Source of the DNA: Martelella mediterranea | GTDB lineage: Bacteria; Pseudomonadota; Alphaproteobacteria; Rhizobiales; Rhizobiaceae | Direction of reading: 5' to 3' | NCBI RefSeq assembly: GCF_004342225.1 | Contig: NZ_SMAR01000028.1 | Coordinates: forward strand, 1-50,217 | Length of the DNA stretch: 50,217 nucleotides | Shown here: positions 37,956 to 46,756 of the stretch, in pieces | Layout: each line of letters starts with the position of its first letter | How positions within the stretch are numbered: position 1 is the stretch's first letter | Notes under the pieces: model-generated | The model's input: the letters and a program-made list of their open reading frames with translations, nothing else | Databases searched by the model: none | What the model was told of the DNA's origin: nothing | Translations under genes and position numbers: made by a program

Positions 37956-38206
37956 TGTCATCCTTTATTTTGCATTTTTAAGACTGTCAAAGCACTTTTT
38001 GCGTTTGACATATCCCTGTGTGCAATCTGCAACGTTTCAATGAATTAGCATATATCAAGATATGTTGTTTCTGCTCCTTCTTTATCATTTGCCCGGCGCT
38101 TTGGCGTCTTTAATTATCGGCGGTAAGCCGCTACAAGGATGCCGGTTTAACTGAACGCAAATATTGATTCCCGGTTTTCCGGGGCAAAGATGAAGAAAGC
38201 GGCACC

Positions 38207-39535
38207 ATGCGTCTGTCCCGGTATTTTCTGCCGATCCTGAAGGAAAACCCCAAGGAAGCGGAGATCGTTTCGCACCGCTTTATGTTGCGTGCGGGAATGA
38301 TCCGCCAGCATTCACAGGGCATTTATTCTTGGTTGCCCCTGGGTAAACGGGTTCTGGATAAGGTTAACCGGATCATTCGTGAGGAGCAGGACCGCTCTGG
38401 CGCTGTCGAGCTTTTGATGCCGACGATGCAGTCTGCCGATCTCTGGATGGAAAGCGGTCGTTATGAAGCTTACGGCAAGGAGATGCTGCGCATCACTGAC
38501 CGTCAGGAGCGGCCTATGCTTTTCGGCCCGACCAATGAGGAGATGATCACCGAGATCTTCCGCTCATATGTGAAGTCTTACAAGCATTTGCCGCTGAACC
38601 TTTATCATATCCAGTGGAAGTTCCGTGACGAGATCCGTCCGCGTTTCGGCACGATGCGTTCACGGGAGTTCATGATGAAGGATGCTTATTCCTTCGATCT
38701 GACGCGGGAAGGTGCCGAACACTCCTACAAGAAAATGTTCACCGCATATCTGCGCACGTTTGACCGGCTGGGCCTTCGCGCGATCCCGATGCGGGCAGAT
38801 ACAGGTCCGATCGGTGGTAATCTCAGCCATGAATTTATCATTCTGGCCGAAACCGGTGAATCCGAAGTGTTCTGCCACAAGGATTTTGTCAATTTTGATA
38901 TTCCGCCGGAAGACGTCGATTTTGACAGCACCGAGGTTATGGAAGGTGTTTTCAACAAGTGGACGTCGCTTTACGCCGCGACGGACGAGATGCATGAGGC
39001 CGAGGCATTTGATAAACTGCCGGAAAGCGAGCGTCTTTCAGCCCGCGGTATCGAAGTGGGGCACATCTTCTATTTCGGGACCAAATACTCCGAACCGATG
39101 AATGCGAAGGTTCAGGGGCCGGACGGCAAGGAGCATCCTGTTCACATGGGCTCCTATGGTATCGGGCCGACCCGCCTTGTTCCCGCCATCATCGAAGCTT
39201 CTCATGATGATAACGGAATCATCTGGCCGCGTTCTGTCGCGCCTTTCGAGGTCGCTCTGATCAATATGAAAGTCTCCGATGATGCCTGCAACGCCGTCAG
39301 CGAGCGTCTCTATGAGGCACTGCTGAATGCGGGTATCGACGTTCTTTATGATGATACCGATGAACGGGCAGGGGGTAAGTTTGCCACTGCAGACCTGATC
39401 GGTGTGCCTGATCAGGTTGTGATCGGACCGCGCGGTGTCGCCAATGGCGAAATCGAGTTGAAAGATCGTAAAACTGGTGAGCGCGAAACCATGACGGTTG
39501 AAGCGGCTATCGCGAAACTGACCGAAGGTCGATAA
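38207..39535 (+). CDS. proS: Prolyl-tRNA synthetase (short alphaproteobacterial type)
   Basis: Charges tRNA-Pro. 442 residues: a class II catalytic core (about 1-330) and anticodon-binding domain (about 340-442). It lacks the large editing insertion of the Escherichia coli enzyme, as usual in alphaproteobacteria. Class II motifs are visible: motif 2 around [28 protein letters not shown] (split near 136-163) and motif 3 around [16 protein letters not shown]. The ATG at 38207 gives the standard [11 protein letters not shown] start. It begins the proS-lolC-lolD run. Confidence 0.96.
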   Translation: MRLSRYFLPILKENPKEAEIVSHRFMLRAGMIRQHSQGIYSWLPLGKRVLDKVNRIIREEQDRSGAVELLMPTMQSADLWMESGRYEAYGKEMLRITDRQERPMLFGPTNEEMITEIFRSYVKSYKHLPLNLYHIQWKFRDEIRPRFGTMRSREFMMKDAYSFDLTREGAEHSYKKMFTAYLRTFDRLGLRAIPMRADTGPIGGNLSHEFIILAETGESEVFCHKDFVNFDIPPEDVDFDSTEVMEGVFNKWTSLYAATDEMHEAEAFDKLPESERLSARGIEVGHIFYFGTKYSEPMNAKVQGPDGKEHPVHMGSYGIGPTRLVPAIIEASHDDNGIIWPRSVAPFEVALINMKVSDDACNAVSERLYEALLNAGIDVLYDDTDERAGGKFATADLIGVPDQVVIGPRGVANGEIELKDRKTGERETMTVEAAIAKLTEGR

Positions 39536-39552
39536 AACGAAAGAGCTTTTTC

Positions 39553-40854
39553 ATGGTTGCGGCCGAAACTGAAACGGCAAGTGCTGAACTGCCGCCCAAA
39601 GCGCGGCCATTCTCTGTTTTCGAACGCATGGTGGCGTGGCGCTATTTGCGTTCGCGCCGCAAAGAAGCTTTCATTTCGGTGATCGCAGGGTTTTCCTTTG
39701 TCGGCATTATGCTCGGCGTCGCGACCCTGATTATCGTTATGGCGGTTATGAACGGCTTTCGCAGTGAGCTTGTAAGCCGGATCCTCGGGCTGAACGGGCA
39801 TATTGTCGTTATGCCCTCCGGTGAGCCTTTCGACGATTATGCAGCTCTGACACAGCGTATCGCCGGGGTCGATGGTGTGCGGCTTGCTTTCCCGCTCGTG
39901 GAGGGACAGGCCCTTGTGTCCGGTGCTAATGGTGCCGGTAGCGGTGCGCTGGTACGCGGTATCCGGCCCGATGATCTCCTGAAGCTTCAGACTGTCTCTG
40001 ACAACATTATTCAGGGCGATATGGTCGGCTATACTGCCGGGACAGGCGTTCTGGTTGGCTCGCGAATGGGAACCAATCTGGGGCTTTTTGCCGGTGACAA
40101 GATTACGATGATTTCGCCAGATGGTGATGTCACGCCCTTCGGTGTTAATCCGCGGGTCAAGGCCTATCCGATTTCCGGGATTTTTGAGATCGGTATGTCG
40201 GAATACGATGCCTCTATCGTTTTCATGCCACTTTCCGAAGCGCAGGCCTATTTCAATGCCGGTGATACTGTTCAGAGCATTGAGGTCTTCGTTGATCATC
40301 CGGACGATGTAGACGCGATCATTCCGAAGATCCGCGCTGCGGCTGGTCAGGATGTCATGATATCAGACTGGCGGCAGAATAACCGCACGTTCTTCTCTGC
40401 GCTTGAAGTGGAGCGCAACGTGATGTTTATGATCCTTACGCTGATTGTCATCGTTGCGGCCCTGAACATCATCTCCGGGCTGATCATGCTGGTGAAGGAT
40501 AAGGGGCCGGATATTGCGATCCTGAGAACCATGGGAGCGACCTCCGGTTCGATCATGCGTATCTTCTTCATGACTGGCGCAGCAATCGGAATTGTTGGCA
40601 CGCTGGCTGGTGTGTTCCTCGGCGTTGTCGTCTGCCTGAACATTGAATCGATCCGCGAATTTTTCTCCTGGATATCCGGCACGGTCATCTTTGATCCGCA
40701 GGTTTATTTCTTGAGCACGCTTCCGGCAGAGATGAGTCTCAGCGAGACGCTGACGGTCGTAATCATGTCGTTGACACTGTCTTTCATCGCAACCATTTTC
40801 CCGGCATGGCGGGCCTCCCGTCTGGATCCGGTTCAGGCTCTGCGCTACGAATAA
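39553..40854 (+). CDS. lolC: Lipoprotein-releasing ABC transporter permease (LolC/LolE)
   Basis: Inner-membrane permease that hands outer-membrane lipoproteins to LolA. 433 residues with four helices: one near the N-terminus (about 42-66), a large periplasmic domain (70-285), then three C-terminal helices of the FtsX fold. FERMVAWRYLRSRRKEAFIS near 20-39 and MRTMGA-type KGPDIAILRTMGAT near 317-330 are family hallmarks. Alphaproteobacteria have a single LolC/E-type permease that probably works as a homodimer (LolF type). It lies 17 bases after proS and 12 before lolD. Confidence 0.92.
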   Translation: MVAAETETASAELPPKARPFSVFERMVAWRYLRSRRKEAFISVIAGFSFVGIMLGVATLIIVMAVMNGFRSELVSRILGLNGHIVVMPSGEPFDDYAALTQRIAGVDGVRLAFPLVEGQALVSGANGAGSGALVRGIRPDDLLKLQTVSDNIIQGDMVGYTAGTGVLVGSRMGTNLGLFAGDKITMISPDGDVTPFGVNPRVKAYPISGIFEIGMSEYDASIVFMPLSEAQAYFNAGDTVQSIEVFVDHPDDVDAIIPKIRAAAGQDVMISDWRQNNRTFFSALEVERNVMFMILTLIVIVAALNIISGLIMLVKDKGPDIAILRTMGATSGSIMRIFFMTGAAIGIVGTLAGVFLGVVVCLNIESIREFFSWISGTVIFDPQVYFLSTLPAEMSLSETLTVVIMSLTLSFIATIFPAWRASRLDPVQALRYE

Positions 40855-40866
40855 GGAGACACTTCC

Positions 40867-41547
40867 GTGGCTGATGCAGCGCTGGAACTGAGATCGATCA
40901 GGCAGGATTATGGGCAGGGTGACGGTGTACTGCATGTGTTGAAAGGCGCCGAACTGACTGTCAATGCAGGCGAGATGGTGGCTCTGGTCGCTCCGTCTGG
41001 AACCGGCAAGTCGACGCTTTTGCAGATCGCTGGCTTGTTGGAGCAACCGACGTCAGGCGATGTCATTGTCGGTGGCCATGATGCTTCATCACTCGAAGAT
41101 GATGACAGAACTGCCCTTCGGCGCAATACCATTGGCTTCGTCTATCAATTCCATCATCTGCTGCCGGAATTCTCGGCGCGTGAAAACATCATGTTGCCAC
41201 AGCTGATCGCTGGTTTGCCGCAGAATGAAGCCTATGAGCGCGCCGAGCAGATGCTGAGCTATCTGAAGATCGGCCATCGCGCAGAGCACCGTCCGGCTGA
41301 ATTGTCCGGCGGTGAACAGCAGCGCGTCGCCATTGCGCGTGCTGTCGCCAATGCGCCCAGTCTTCTTCTGGCGGATGAGCCGACCGGGAATCTCGATCCC
41401 GAAACGGCTGGCTATGTTTTTGAAGCGCTGGAAGCGCTTGTGAAGCAGTCCGGGCTGGCAGCGCTTGTTGCGACCCACAATCTGGATCTTGCTGCCCGCA
41501 TGGATCGCTGTGTTACGCTGCAGGACGGTCTGGTCGTCGACCGATGA
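40867..41547 (+). CDS. lolD: Lipoprotein-releasing ABC transporter ATPase
   Basis: ATP-binding subunit of the Lol exporter. 226 residues. Walker A is APSGTGKST at 42-50, the signature [14 protein letters not shown] near 141-154, and Walker [13 protein letters not shown] near 162-173. The MacB/LolD-type [11 protein letters not shown] segment follows the Q-loop. The start is GTG at 40867 with AAGGAGAC just upstream. In relatives dnaE follows lolD; here the next gene is convergent, and the two stop codons are only six bases apart. Confidence 0.95.
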   Translation: MADAALELRSIRQDYGQGDGVLHVLKGAELTVNAGEMVALVAPSGTGKSTLLQIAGLLEQPTSGDVIVGGHDASSLEDDDRTALRRNTIGFVYQFHHLLPEFSARENIMLPQLIAGLPQNEAYERAEQMLSYLKIGHRAEHRPAELSGGEQQRVAIARAVANAPSLLLADEPTGNLDPETAGYVFEALEALVKQSGLAALVATHNLDLAARMDRCVTLQDGLVVDR

Positions 41548-41553
41548 CGTTCA

Positions 41554-42360
41554 TCAGACCGCCGGCCCGATGATATCGGAAAATTCGGCTGCAACTTCGC
41601 AGGCGGCGGCGAAGACGGGCTGCCGCTGGCTCCAGTCGCTTCCAGCATCAAAGCCTCGTGTTTTACCGCCAGCTTCGCGCACCAGAAGTTGCCCGGCGAG
41701 GCAATCCCATGCATTCAGGCGTGGCTCATAAAAGCCTGAGAGATGGCCAGCGGCGATCAGTGCCAGTGAATGGGCGGCTGAGCCGAAGCGAATAAACATG
41801 CCGCCCTTATCCATCAGTCGCGTAATAATGCCGCCAACGTGATCGGAGAACTGCCGTCCACCTGGGCCGACGACGAAGAGACCGCTGTCGAGTGGTGAGA
41901 GATCATCAACGTGGATTGGATTGTCGCCGCAATAGGCGCCAGCGCCATCTTCTGCCCAGTAAAGTTTTCCTTGTGCCGGAACGAGCACAAGACCAAGGAC
42001 AGGTTTGTTGTTCTCCAGAAGAGCAATCACAACGGTCCAGTTGGGAATTCCATGCAGGAAAGCAGTGGTGCCATCAATCGGGTCGATCACCCAGTCAAAG
42101 CCTGATGTCCCGCTCTGACGACCATGTTCTTCGCCCCACAAGCCGTCATCCGGAAATACGTCCGCAAGAGCCTTGCGAATGGCTGTTTCAACGTTGCGAT
42201 CCGCCTCGCTTACTGTGTCCTGTCCGCTGGTTTTGCGCTCAATGGTGAGGCTTTCAAGCTTGCGGAAGTAATGGAGCGCCAGTTCACCGGCGTCTTTGAT
42301 GATGGTTTTTGCCGCGACAAGACGTTCGTCGCGAGGTGTATCCTGATTATTGATTGTCAT
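41554..42360 (-). CDS. Inositol monophosphatase family protein, last gene of the transport operon
   Basis: 268 residues with the Li+-sensitive phosphatase fold. GEEHG lies near 77-81, DPIDGTTAFLHGIPNW near 93-108, and the C-terminal metal Asp is in AWDCLAGQLLVREAGG. The substrate could be inositol phosphate, glycerol phosphate or a sugar phosphate. It starts 28 bases after the LacI-type regulator stop on the same strand, so it is probably the last gene of the importer operon. There it could dephosphorylate a product of the double phosphodiesterase. It is only distantly similar to the paralogue at 6157-6984. Confidence 0.88.
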   Translation of the reverse strand: MTINNQDTPRDERLVAAKTIIKDAGELALHYFRKLESLTIERKTSGQDTVSEADRNVETAIRKALADVFPDDGLWGEEHGRQSGTSGFDWVIDPIDGTTAFLHGIPNWTVVIALLENNKPVLGLVLVPAQGKLYWAEDGAGAYCGDNPIHVDDLSPLDSGLFVVGPGGRQFSDHVGGIITRLMDKGGMFIRFGSAAHSLALIAAGHLSGFYEPRLNAWDCLAGQLLVREAGGKTRGFDAGSDWSQRQPVFAAACEVAAEFSDIIGPAV

Positions 42361-42388
42361 TTATATTCAATACTCTGTCTTTTTATTC

Positions 42389-43411
42389 TTAAGTTTTTGT
42401 TGTGCTTCGCCGGACAAGTTCGACATCAATCTTCTGAGTTTCAGGCACGCTTCCGTCAGGCTTCATACAGGTGATGAGCGCTTCAAGCGTTGCCTCGGCC
42501 ACATGATCCGGATTTTGCCGGACTGTGGTGATATCGTAACTCGACCATGACGCTTCGGGAATATCATCGGAAGCAACGAGCGAAAAATCATCCGGAAACC
42601 GGATGTTTTCTCTACGGCGCAGGCCATCCATGAAGCCGAGCGCCAGAAAGTCGTTGGCACAGTAGAAGCCATCGACGGACGGGGATACGGCCCAGAACGC
42701 TTCCGCAGCTTCCAGGCCGCCGTCATAGTTCTGCCGCGCGCCGTAAAAACGGTGTGAAATTGTGATGCCAAGCTCTGCGGCCGTCTGCTCGAATGCCCGG
42801 CGACGTTCACCGATCGAATGAGAGGGGCGGTGCTGCGCTGCATAGGCGATGCGTCTGCAGCCGGAGCGGTAAAGCTCCTCGGCCGCCAGCCGACCCGCTT
42901 TCTCATGATCGTGTCCGACGCTGCCGACCCGCCCGCCAATGGGGGCCTTTTCAACCAGCACCAACGGCACGTTATGGCGCGCGCATTCTGCGGCAATGGC
43001 TTTCGGCGGCGTATCAGATGTGACGATGGCACCGGAGACGTTATAGTGCAGCATCATATCGGTGAGCCGTCCGACTTCATCGCCCGTGCTCCATGGCAGC
43101 AAAAATGGACGGAAATCATGGGCGACCAGATTGCGGGCAAGGCGGTCAACCAGCAGTGCACGCAGCGAATGATCCATATCCGAGACCACCATCGCGACCA
43201 GATTGGTGCGCTGCATTGAAAGCGACCGCGCCAGAAAGTTGACCCGATACCCAAGCGTCGCCGCAGCCTCCAGCACTTTATCCCGCGTGGCCGGGGACAC
43301 ACTGGCCCCCTTCGTGAAGGTGCGTGAAACAGCCGAACGTGAAACACCGGCAAGCCGGGCCACGTCGTCGGCGGTTGCCGGCCGTGCCTGCTGGCTGGCT
43401 TCGTCACTCAT
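42389..43411 (-). CDS. LacI-family transcriptional regulator
   Basis: 340 residues from the ATG at 43411. It has an N-terminal helix-turn-helix (TADDVARLAGVSRSAVSRTF, 13-32), the hinge helix region ATLGYRVNFLARSL (51-64), and a periplasmic-binding-protein-like effector domain ending in DDIPEASWSSYDITTVRQN. The start codon overlaps the stop of the phosphodiesterase gene (ATGA), and AAGGAACGGG is upstream, so the two are coupled. The likely targets are the two palindromes upstream of the substrate-binding protein gene, which would make the operon self-regulating. The inducer is probably the imported compound or a product of it. Confidence 0.92.
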   Translation of the reverse strand: MSDEASQQARPATADDVARLAGVSRSAVSRTFTKGASVSPATRDKVLEAAATLGYRVNFLARSLSMQRTNLVAMVVSDMDHSLRALLVDRLARNLVAHDFRPFLLPWSTGDEVGRLTDMMLHYNVSGAIVTSDTPPKAIAAECARHNVPLVLVEKAPIGGRVGSVGHDHEKAGRLAAEELYRSGCRRIAYAAQHRPSHSIGERRRAFEQTAAELGITISHRFYGARQNYDGGLEAAEAFWAVSPSVDGFYCANDFLALGFMDGLRRRENIRFPDDFSLVASDDIPEASWSSYDITTVRQNPDHVAEATLEALITCMKPDGSVPETQKIDVELVRRSTTKT

Positions 43412-44865
43412 GCAGCCCGTTCCTTCAGAACGTTCAGCAGCATGTCGGCGCGGTTCAGGTTGACCATTTCCGGTCGCCATTGTGCGATGGTCTCAAACAT
43501 GTCTGGGTCTTCGCCAAAATAGTGAAGCATCGGCGTGATACCGGCCTGTCTGCAAAGGGGAGCTTCGTGCTCCCAGCATTCCGGTCTTATCTCGCAAACT
43601 GCCGGGTTAAGCCGGGCCTTCATGGCCTCGAGGGACCCATGTTGTGCAATATTGGATTTCAGCCGGGCATTGGGTGATGCGGCCCGCATCTCATCCATCA
43701 GCTGCATATTGGCCGACCAGAAAATGCAATCGGGCAGGAAATCAAGGTCCTCGACAAGGCTGACAAGTTTTTTGCCGGGCACATCCTTATTCTCGATATA
43801 CATCTTTTTTCCCCGCTCGCAGCTAAAGGCGATGGCCTCGCGCAAGGTCTGCACCTTTTCTCCCTGATAGAAAGACGAAAACCAGCCTCCGGCGTCAAGG
43901 CCGGAAAGCGCAGCCAGAGGTGTTTCCGACAACTTTCCAGAACCGTCAGTTGTCCGTTCAAGTGTCGGATCATGCATAACCACGATTTCACCGTCTGCGG
44001 TCTGGCGGACATCCAGTTCCAACCATTCACAGCCGAGGTTGAATGCCAGGCTGGCGGCAGCTGTCGTGTTTTCCGGCGCCAGATGGTTCATGCCGCGGTG
44101 GCAGACAACAGAAATGCCGGATTCCGCAAGGCTTGAATAGCCGCCGATCAGTTCCGGCTGATTGGAGCAAATGCCAAGGACGGGTAAACGGACGAGCGCA
44201 TCCAGCACTTCCGGGCGCTCTTCATGCCACAAGACGATGCCGATATTTTCGGCTTCAGCACGGGAAAGCAGTTCCGGTGTGACCAGTTCCTGCGGGCGGG
44301 GAGACGCCTTTTCCCAGCACAGGTGAACGATCCCGGCGCCGGTGCGCTTCCGGGCCTCAAAAGGGTCTTCGCCCTGACGCACCAGCACCGAAATCGAAAA
44401 CTGGCTTCCGGCTGAAACCATATCGTGCACTTCCGCATGGTTGAAGCTGCCGAAAACCGCATCGTTAAAGCCCCATTTTTCAAGACAGGCCAGCCCGACA
44501 CGACCAGCGCCGGGGGCTTTGACTTCGATATAAAGTGCCTGCTTTCGCCGCGCTGCCAGTGCCACAACAGATTTCAGGGTTGGAATCTCCGGTACCGCTT
44601 TGAACAGTTCCGCTCCATCCGTTTTGGATATCGTGAGATTTGTTCCGAACACTGTACCCGTATGATCATCATGTGAGATCACCGGAATACCGTCGCGGGT
44701 GAGACGCAAATCCAGCTCCCACATATCTGCGCCAAGATCAGCGGCTGCATTAAAGGCAGCGAGCGTGTTTTCACGCGCATACGCCGATGCTCCGCGATGA
44801 GCGATGACAGAAGGGCGGCCGCGAAAGCGACGCGCAGGCCATGTTTCCAGAGAGGTTGTTTTCAT
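43408..44865 (-). CDS. Tandem-domain glycerophosphodiester phosphodiesterase
   Basis: 485 residues from the ATG at 44865, one base after the ATPase stop; an in-frame start 11 codons upstream would overlap that gene. It contains two complete GDPD (UgpQ-type) TIM-barrel domains. The first has HR at 23-24, EN at 32-33, E50/D52 and H65. The second has HR at 256-257, EN at 265-266, E283/D285 and H298. Both keep the catalytic His pair and metal ligands, which is unusual: most bacterial members have one domain. Such enzymes cleave glycerophosphodiesters to glycerol 3-phosphate and an alcohol. There is no signal peptide, so it acts in the cytoplasm on imported substrate. Confidence 0.9.
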   Translation of the reverse strand: MKTTSLETWPARRFRGRPSVIAHRGASAYARENTLAAFNAAADLGADMWELDLRLTRDGIPVISHDDHTGTVFGTNLTISKTDGAELFKAVPEIPTLKSVVALAARRKQALYIEVKAPGAGRVGLACLEKWGFNDAVFGSFNHAEVHDMVSAGSQFSISVLVRQGEDPFEARKRTGAGIVHLCWEKASPRPQELVTPELLSRAEAENIGIVLWHEERPEVLDALVRLPVLGICSNQPELIGGYSSLAESGISVVCHRGMNHLAPENTTAAASLAFNLGCEWLELDVRQTADGEIVVMHDPTLERTTDGSGKLSETPLAALSGLDAGGWFSSFYQGEKVQTLREAIAFSCERGKKMYIENKDVPGKKLVSLVEDLDFLPDCIFWSANMQLMDEMRAASPNARLKSNIAQHGSLEAMKARLNPAVCEIRPECWEHEAPLCRQAGITPMLHYFGEDPDMFETIAQWRPEMVNLNRADMLLNVLKERAA

Positions 44866-44866
44866 A

Positions 44867-45925
44867 TCAAAGCCGCTGGCCCTGATCATCGAAGACAAGC
44901 AAATGGTCGGTATCGACCTTCCATGTCACCTCATCCCCCACGGCGATGTCGGCACGCACAGGCTGGATCGATCGCAGCAAAACACCGGGAGCGGCTTCAA
45001 CATCGAAGAGCATTTCACGCCCCTGTGGTTCGATAAAGCGCACCTTGCCGGAAAGCTCTGCGTGTCCGCGCGTGCCGAAATGCTCCGGCCTTATGCCAAC
45101 TGTAACGGGCTTTCCGTGTTCAAGGCCTGAAAGATGCGCGGGCAAGGGAAGATGCATTACCCCGTCTTTTTCAAACGTCGCATTGCCCCCAACGAAACCT
45201 TCTACGAAGACAATTGGCGGGTTGCCGAGAAAACCGGCAACAAAGCGGTTTTCCGGTGCACGGTACATCTCTGTCGGTCGATCAATCTGCAGGATCTCGC
45301 CCTTATTCATGATTGCTACACGATCACACATGCTCATGGCTTCGACCTGATCGTGGGTGACGAGAATGGCTGTGATGCCGGTTTCCAGCTGAATACGACG
45401 GATCTCCGAGCGCATCTCGAGGCGGAGCTTGGCATCCAGATTGGCAAGGGGTTCATCCAGCAAAAGCACATTCGGGCGCCGCACCAGTGCACGCGCCAAT
45501 GCAACGCGCTGTTGCTGGCCACCGGAAAGCTGTGACGGACGGCGCTTCAGCAATTCCTCAATGTGTATCAGTTCGGCGATTTCATGAACCGATTTTTCGA
45601 TTTCGGCTTTGTCGCGTTTCTGCACTTCCAGCGGAAAGGCGATGTTTTCAAAAACCGTCATGTGCGGATAAAGCGCATAGTTTTGAAACACTACGCCGAC
45701 ATTGCGTTTCTGAGACGGCAGATCGGAGACGTCCTTGTCGCCGAAAAGAATACGACCGCCATTGACGCGATGAATTCCACAAATCGAAAATAGGGTCGTG
45801 GATTTGCCGCAGCCTGATGGGCCGAGAAGCGCGAGCATTTCGCCATCTTCGACGGTCAGGTTCATGTTTTCGATGACGTTGGTGCCATCGAAACTTTTGG
45901 TAAAATTGTCGAGTACGAGACGCAT
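44867..45925 (-). CDS. ABC importer ATP-binding protein (UgpC/MsmK type)
   Basis: 352 residues. Walker A is GPSGCGKST at 35-43, the signature LSGGQQQRVALARAL near 132-146, and Walker B LLLDEPLANLD near 151-161. A C-terminal OB-fold regulatory region (about 235-352), including VGIRPEHFG, is typical of CUT1-family ATPases for sugars and glycerol 3-phosphate. The start overlaps the permease stop by one base (TGATG). UgpC would be the nearest named relative, but the operon is not a canonical ugpBAEC. Confidence 0.92.
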   Translation of the reverse strand: MRLVLDNFTKSFDGTNVIENMNLTVEDGEMLALLGPSGCGKSTTLFSICGIHRVNGGRILFGDKDVSDLPSQKRNVGVVFQNYALYPHMTVFENIAFPLEVQKRDKAEIEKSVHEIAELIHIEELLKRRPSQLSGGQQQRVALARALVRRPNVLLLDEPLANLDAKLRLEMRSEIRRIQLETGITAILVTHDQVEAMSMCDRVAIMNKGEILQIDRPTEMYRAPENRFVAGFLGNPPIVFVEGFVGGNATFEKDGVMHLPLPAHLSGLEHGKPVTVGIRPEHFGTRGHAELSGKVRFIEPQGREMLFDVEAAPGVLLRSIQPVRADIAVGDEVTWKVDTDHLLVFDDQGQRL

Positions 45926-46749
45926 CAGCCCTTCGTGCCTCCGTTAAAAATGTTCATCAAACGGTCCTGAAAAAACACAAACAGCAAAAGGACCGGCAGG
46001 GTGTAGAAAAGGCCGACCGCCTGAAACAGTGAAAAGTCGTAGTCTACGGTGTCTGGCGCAGCGAGTGTGCTGAGAAAAACTGACAGCACTTCAAAATTGG
46101 CACTGGGGGCGAGGACGCGGGGTAAAAGGAATTCTCCCCAGCCATCCAGAAAAGCGAAGGCACCAAGTGCAACAAAGCCGGGCCTGACCTGCGGCAGGAC
46201 CAGACGCCGCCAGACGGTGAAGCGGCTTGCTCCATCCTGCACGCCTGCCATCTCAATCTCCCAGGGAACCGTGTCGTAAAACCCTTTCATGATCCAGATT
46301 CCAAGCGGCAGAGTGAGTGCCGCCTTAACCAGGACGACGCCACTGATCGTGTTGTAAAGGCCGGTGAAATTCAAAATCAGAAAAATACCAATCAGAAGTG
46401 TGACCGCCGGGAAGGCATGGAGCACCAGGATGCTTCCGAGAAAGAAAGCACGAAATGGCATGTTGAGCCGCGAAAGCGCATAACCGCCCGTCGATGAGAT
46501 CAGAAGCACGATGACGACAACCGAAATAGCGAAAAGCAACGAGTTTGCGGTCGCGGCCCAGATGTTGCCTGCAATCGACGGATCGAACAGGAACCGCCAG
46601 TGTTCCAGCGTGAACTCATTTGGAAACAATGCGCCAGGCGGGGTGTTCGAAAACGTATCGATCATCAGAAAGGCATACATAATGAAGATCGGCAGGCTCA
46701 GTAGTCCCAGAAGCGCGATCACCGGAAATAAAGTAAAATTACGTGTCAT
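45925..46749 (-). CDS. Carbohydrate ABC transporter permease (MalG-like)
   Basis: 274 residues from the ATG at 46749, supported by GAGG upstream and the start MTRNFTLFPVIALLGL. A longer frame to 46959 would lie antisense-free but inside the preceding permease gene. Six transmembrane helices. The EAA loop that docks on the ATPase reads EIEMAGVQDGASRFTVWRRLVLPQVRPG, with the key Gly/Asp, near 178-205. It belongs to the CUT1 family. It lies seven bases after the first permease. Confidence 0.92.
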   Translation of the reverse strand: MTRNFTLFPVIALLGLLSLPIFIMYAFLMIDTFSNTPPGALFPNEFTLEHWRFLFDPSIAGNIWAATANSLLFAISVVVIVLLISSTGGYALSRLNMPFRAFFLGSILVLHAFPAVTLLIGIFLILNFTGLYNTISGVVLVKAALTLPLGIWIMKGFYDTVPWEIEMAGVQDGASRFTVWRRLVLPQVRPGFVALGAFAFLDGWGEFLLPRVLAPSANFEVLSVFLSTLAAPDTVDYDFSLFQAVGLFYTLPVLLLFVFFQDRLMNIFNGGTKG

Positions 46750-46756
46750 GACGGCC

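Larger units (their letters stand above)
37711..38206. other. Intergenic region upstream of proS with a minus-strand RNA candidate
   Basis: About 500 bp without a recognised protein gene. The part nearest proS (37990-38206) is AT-rich and should hold the proS promoter, though no box pair is clear. The other half holds the terminator and candidate RNA described separately. Confidence 0.5.
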
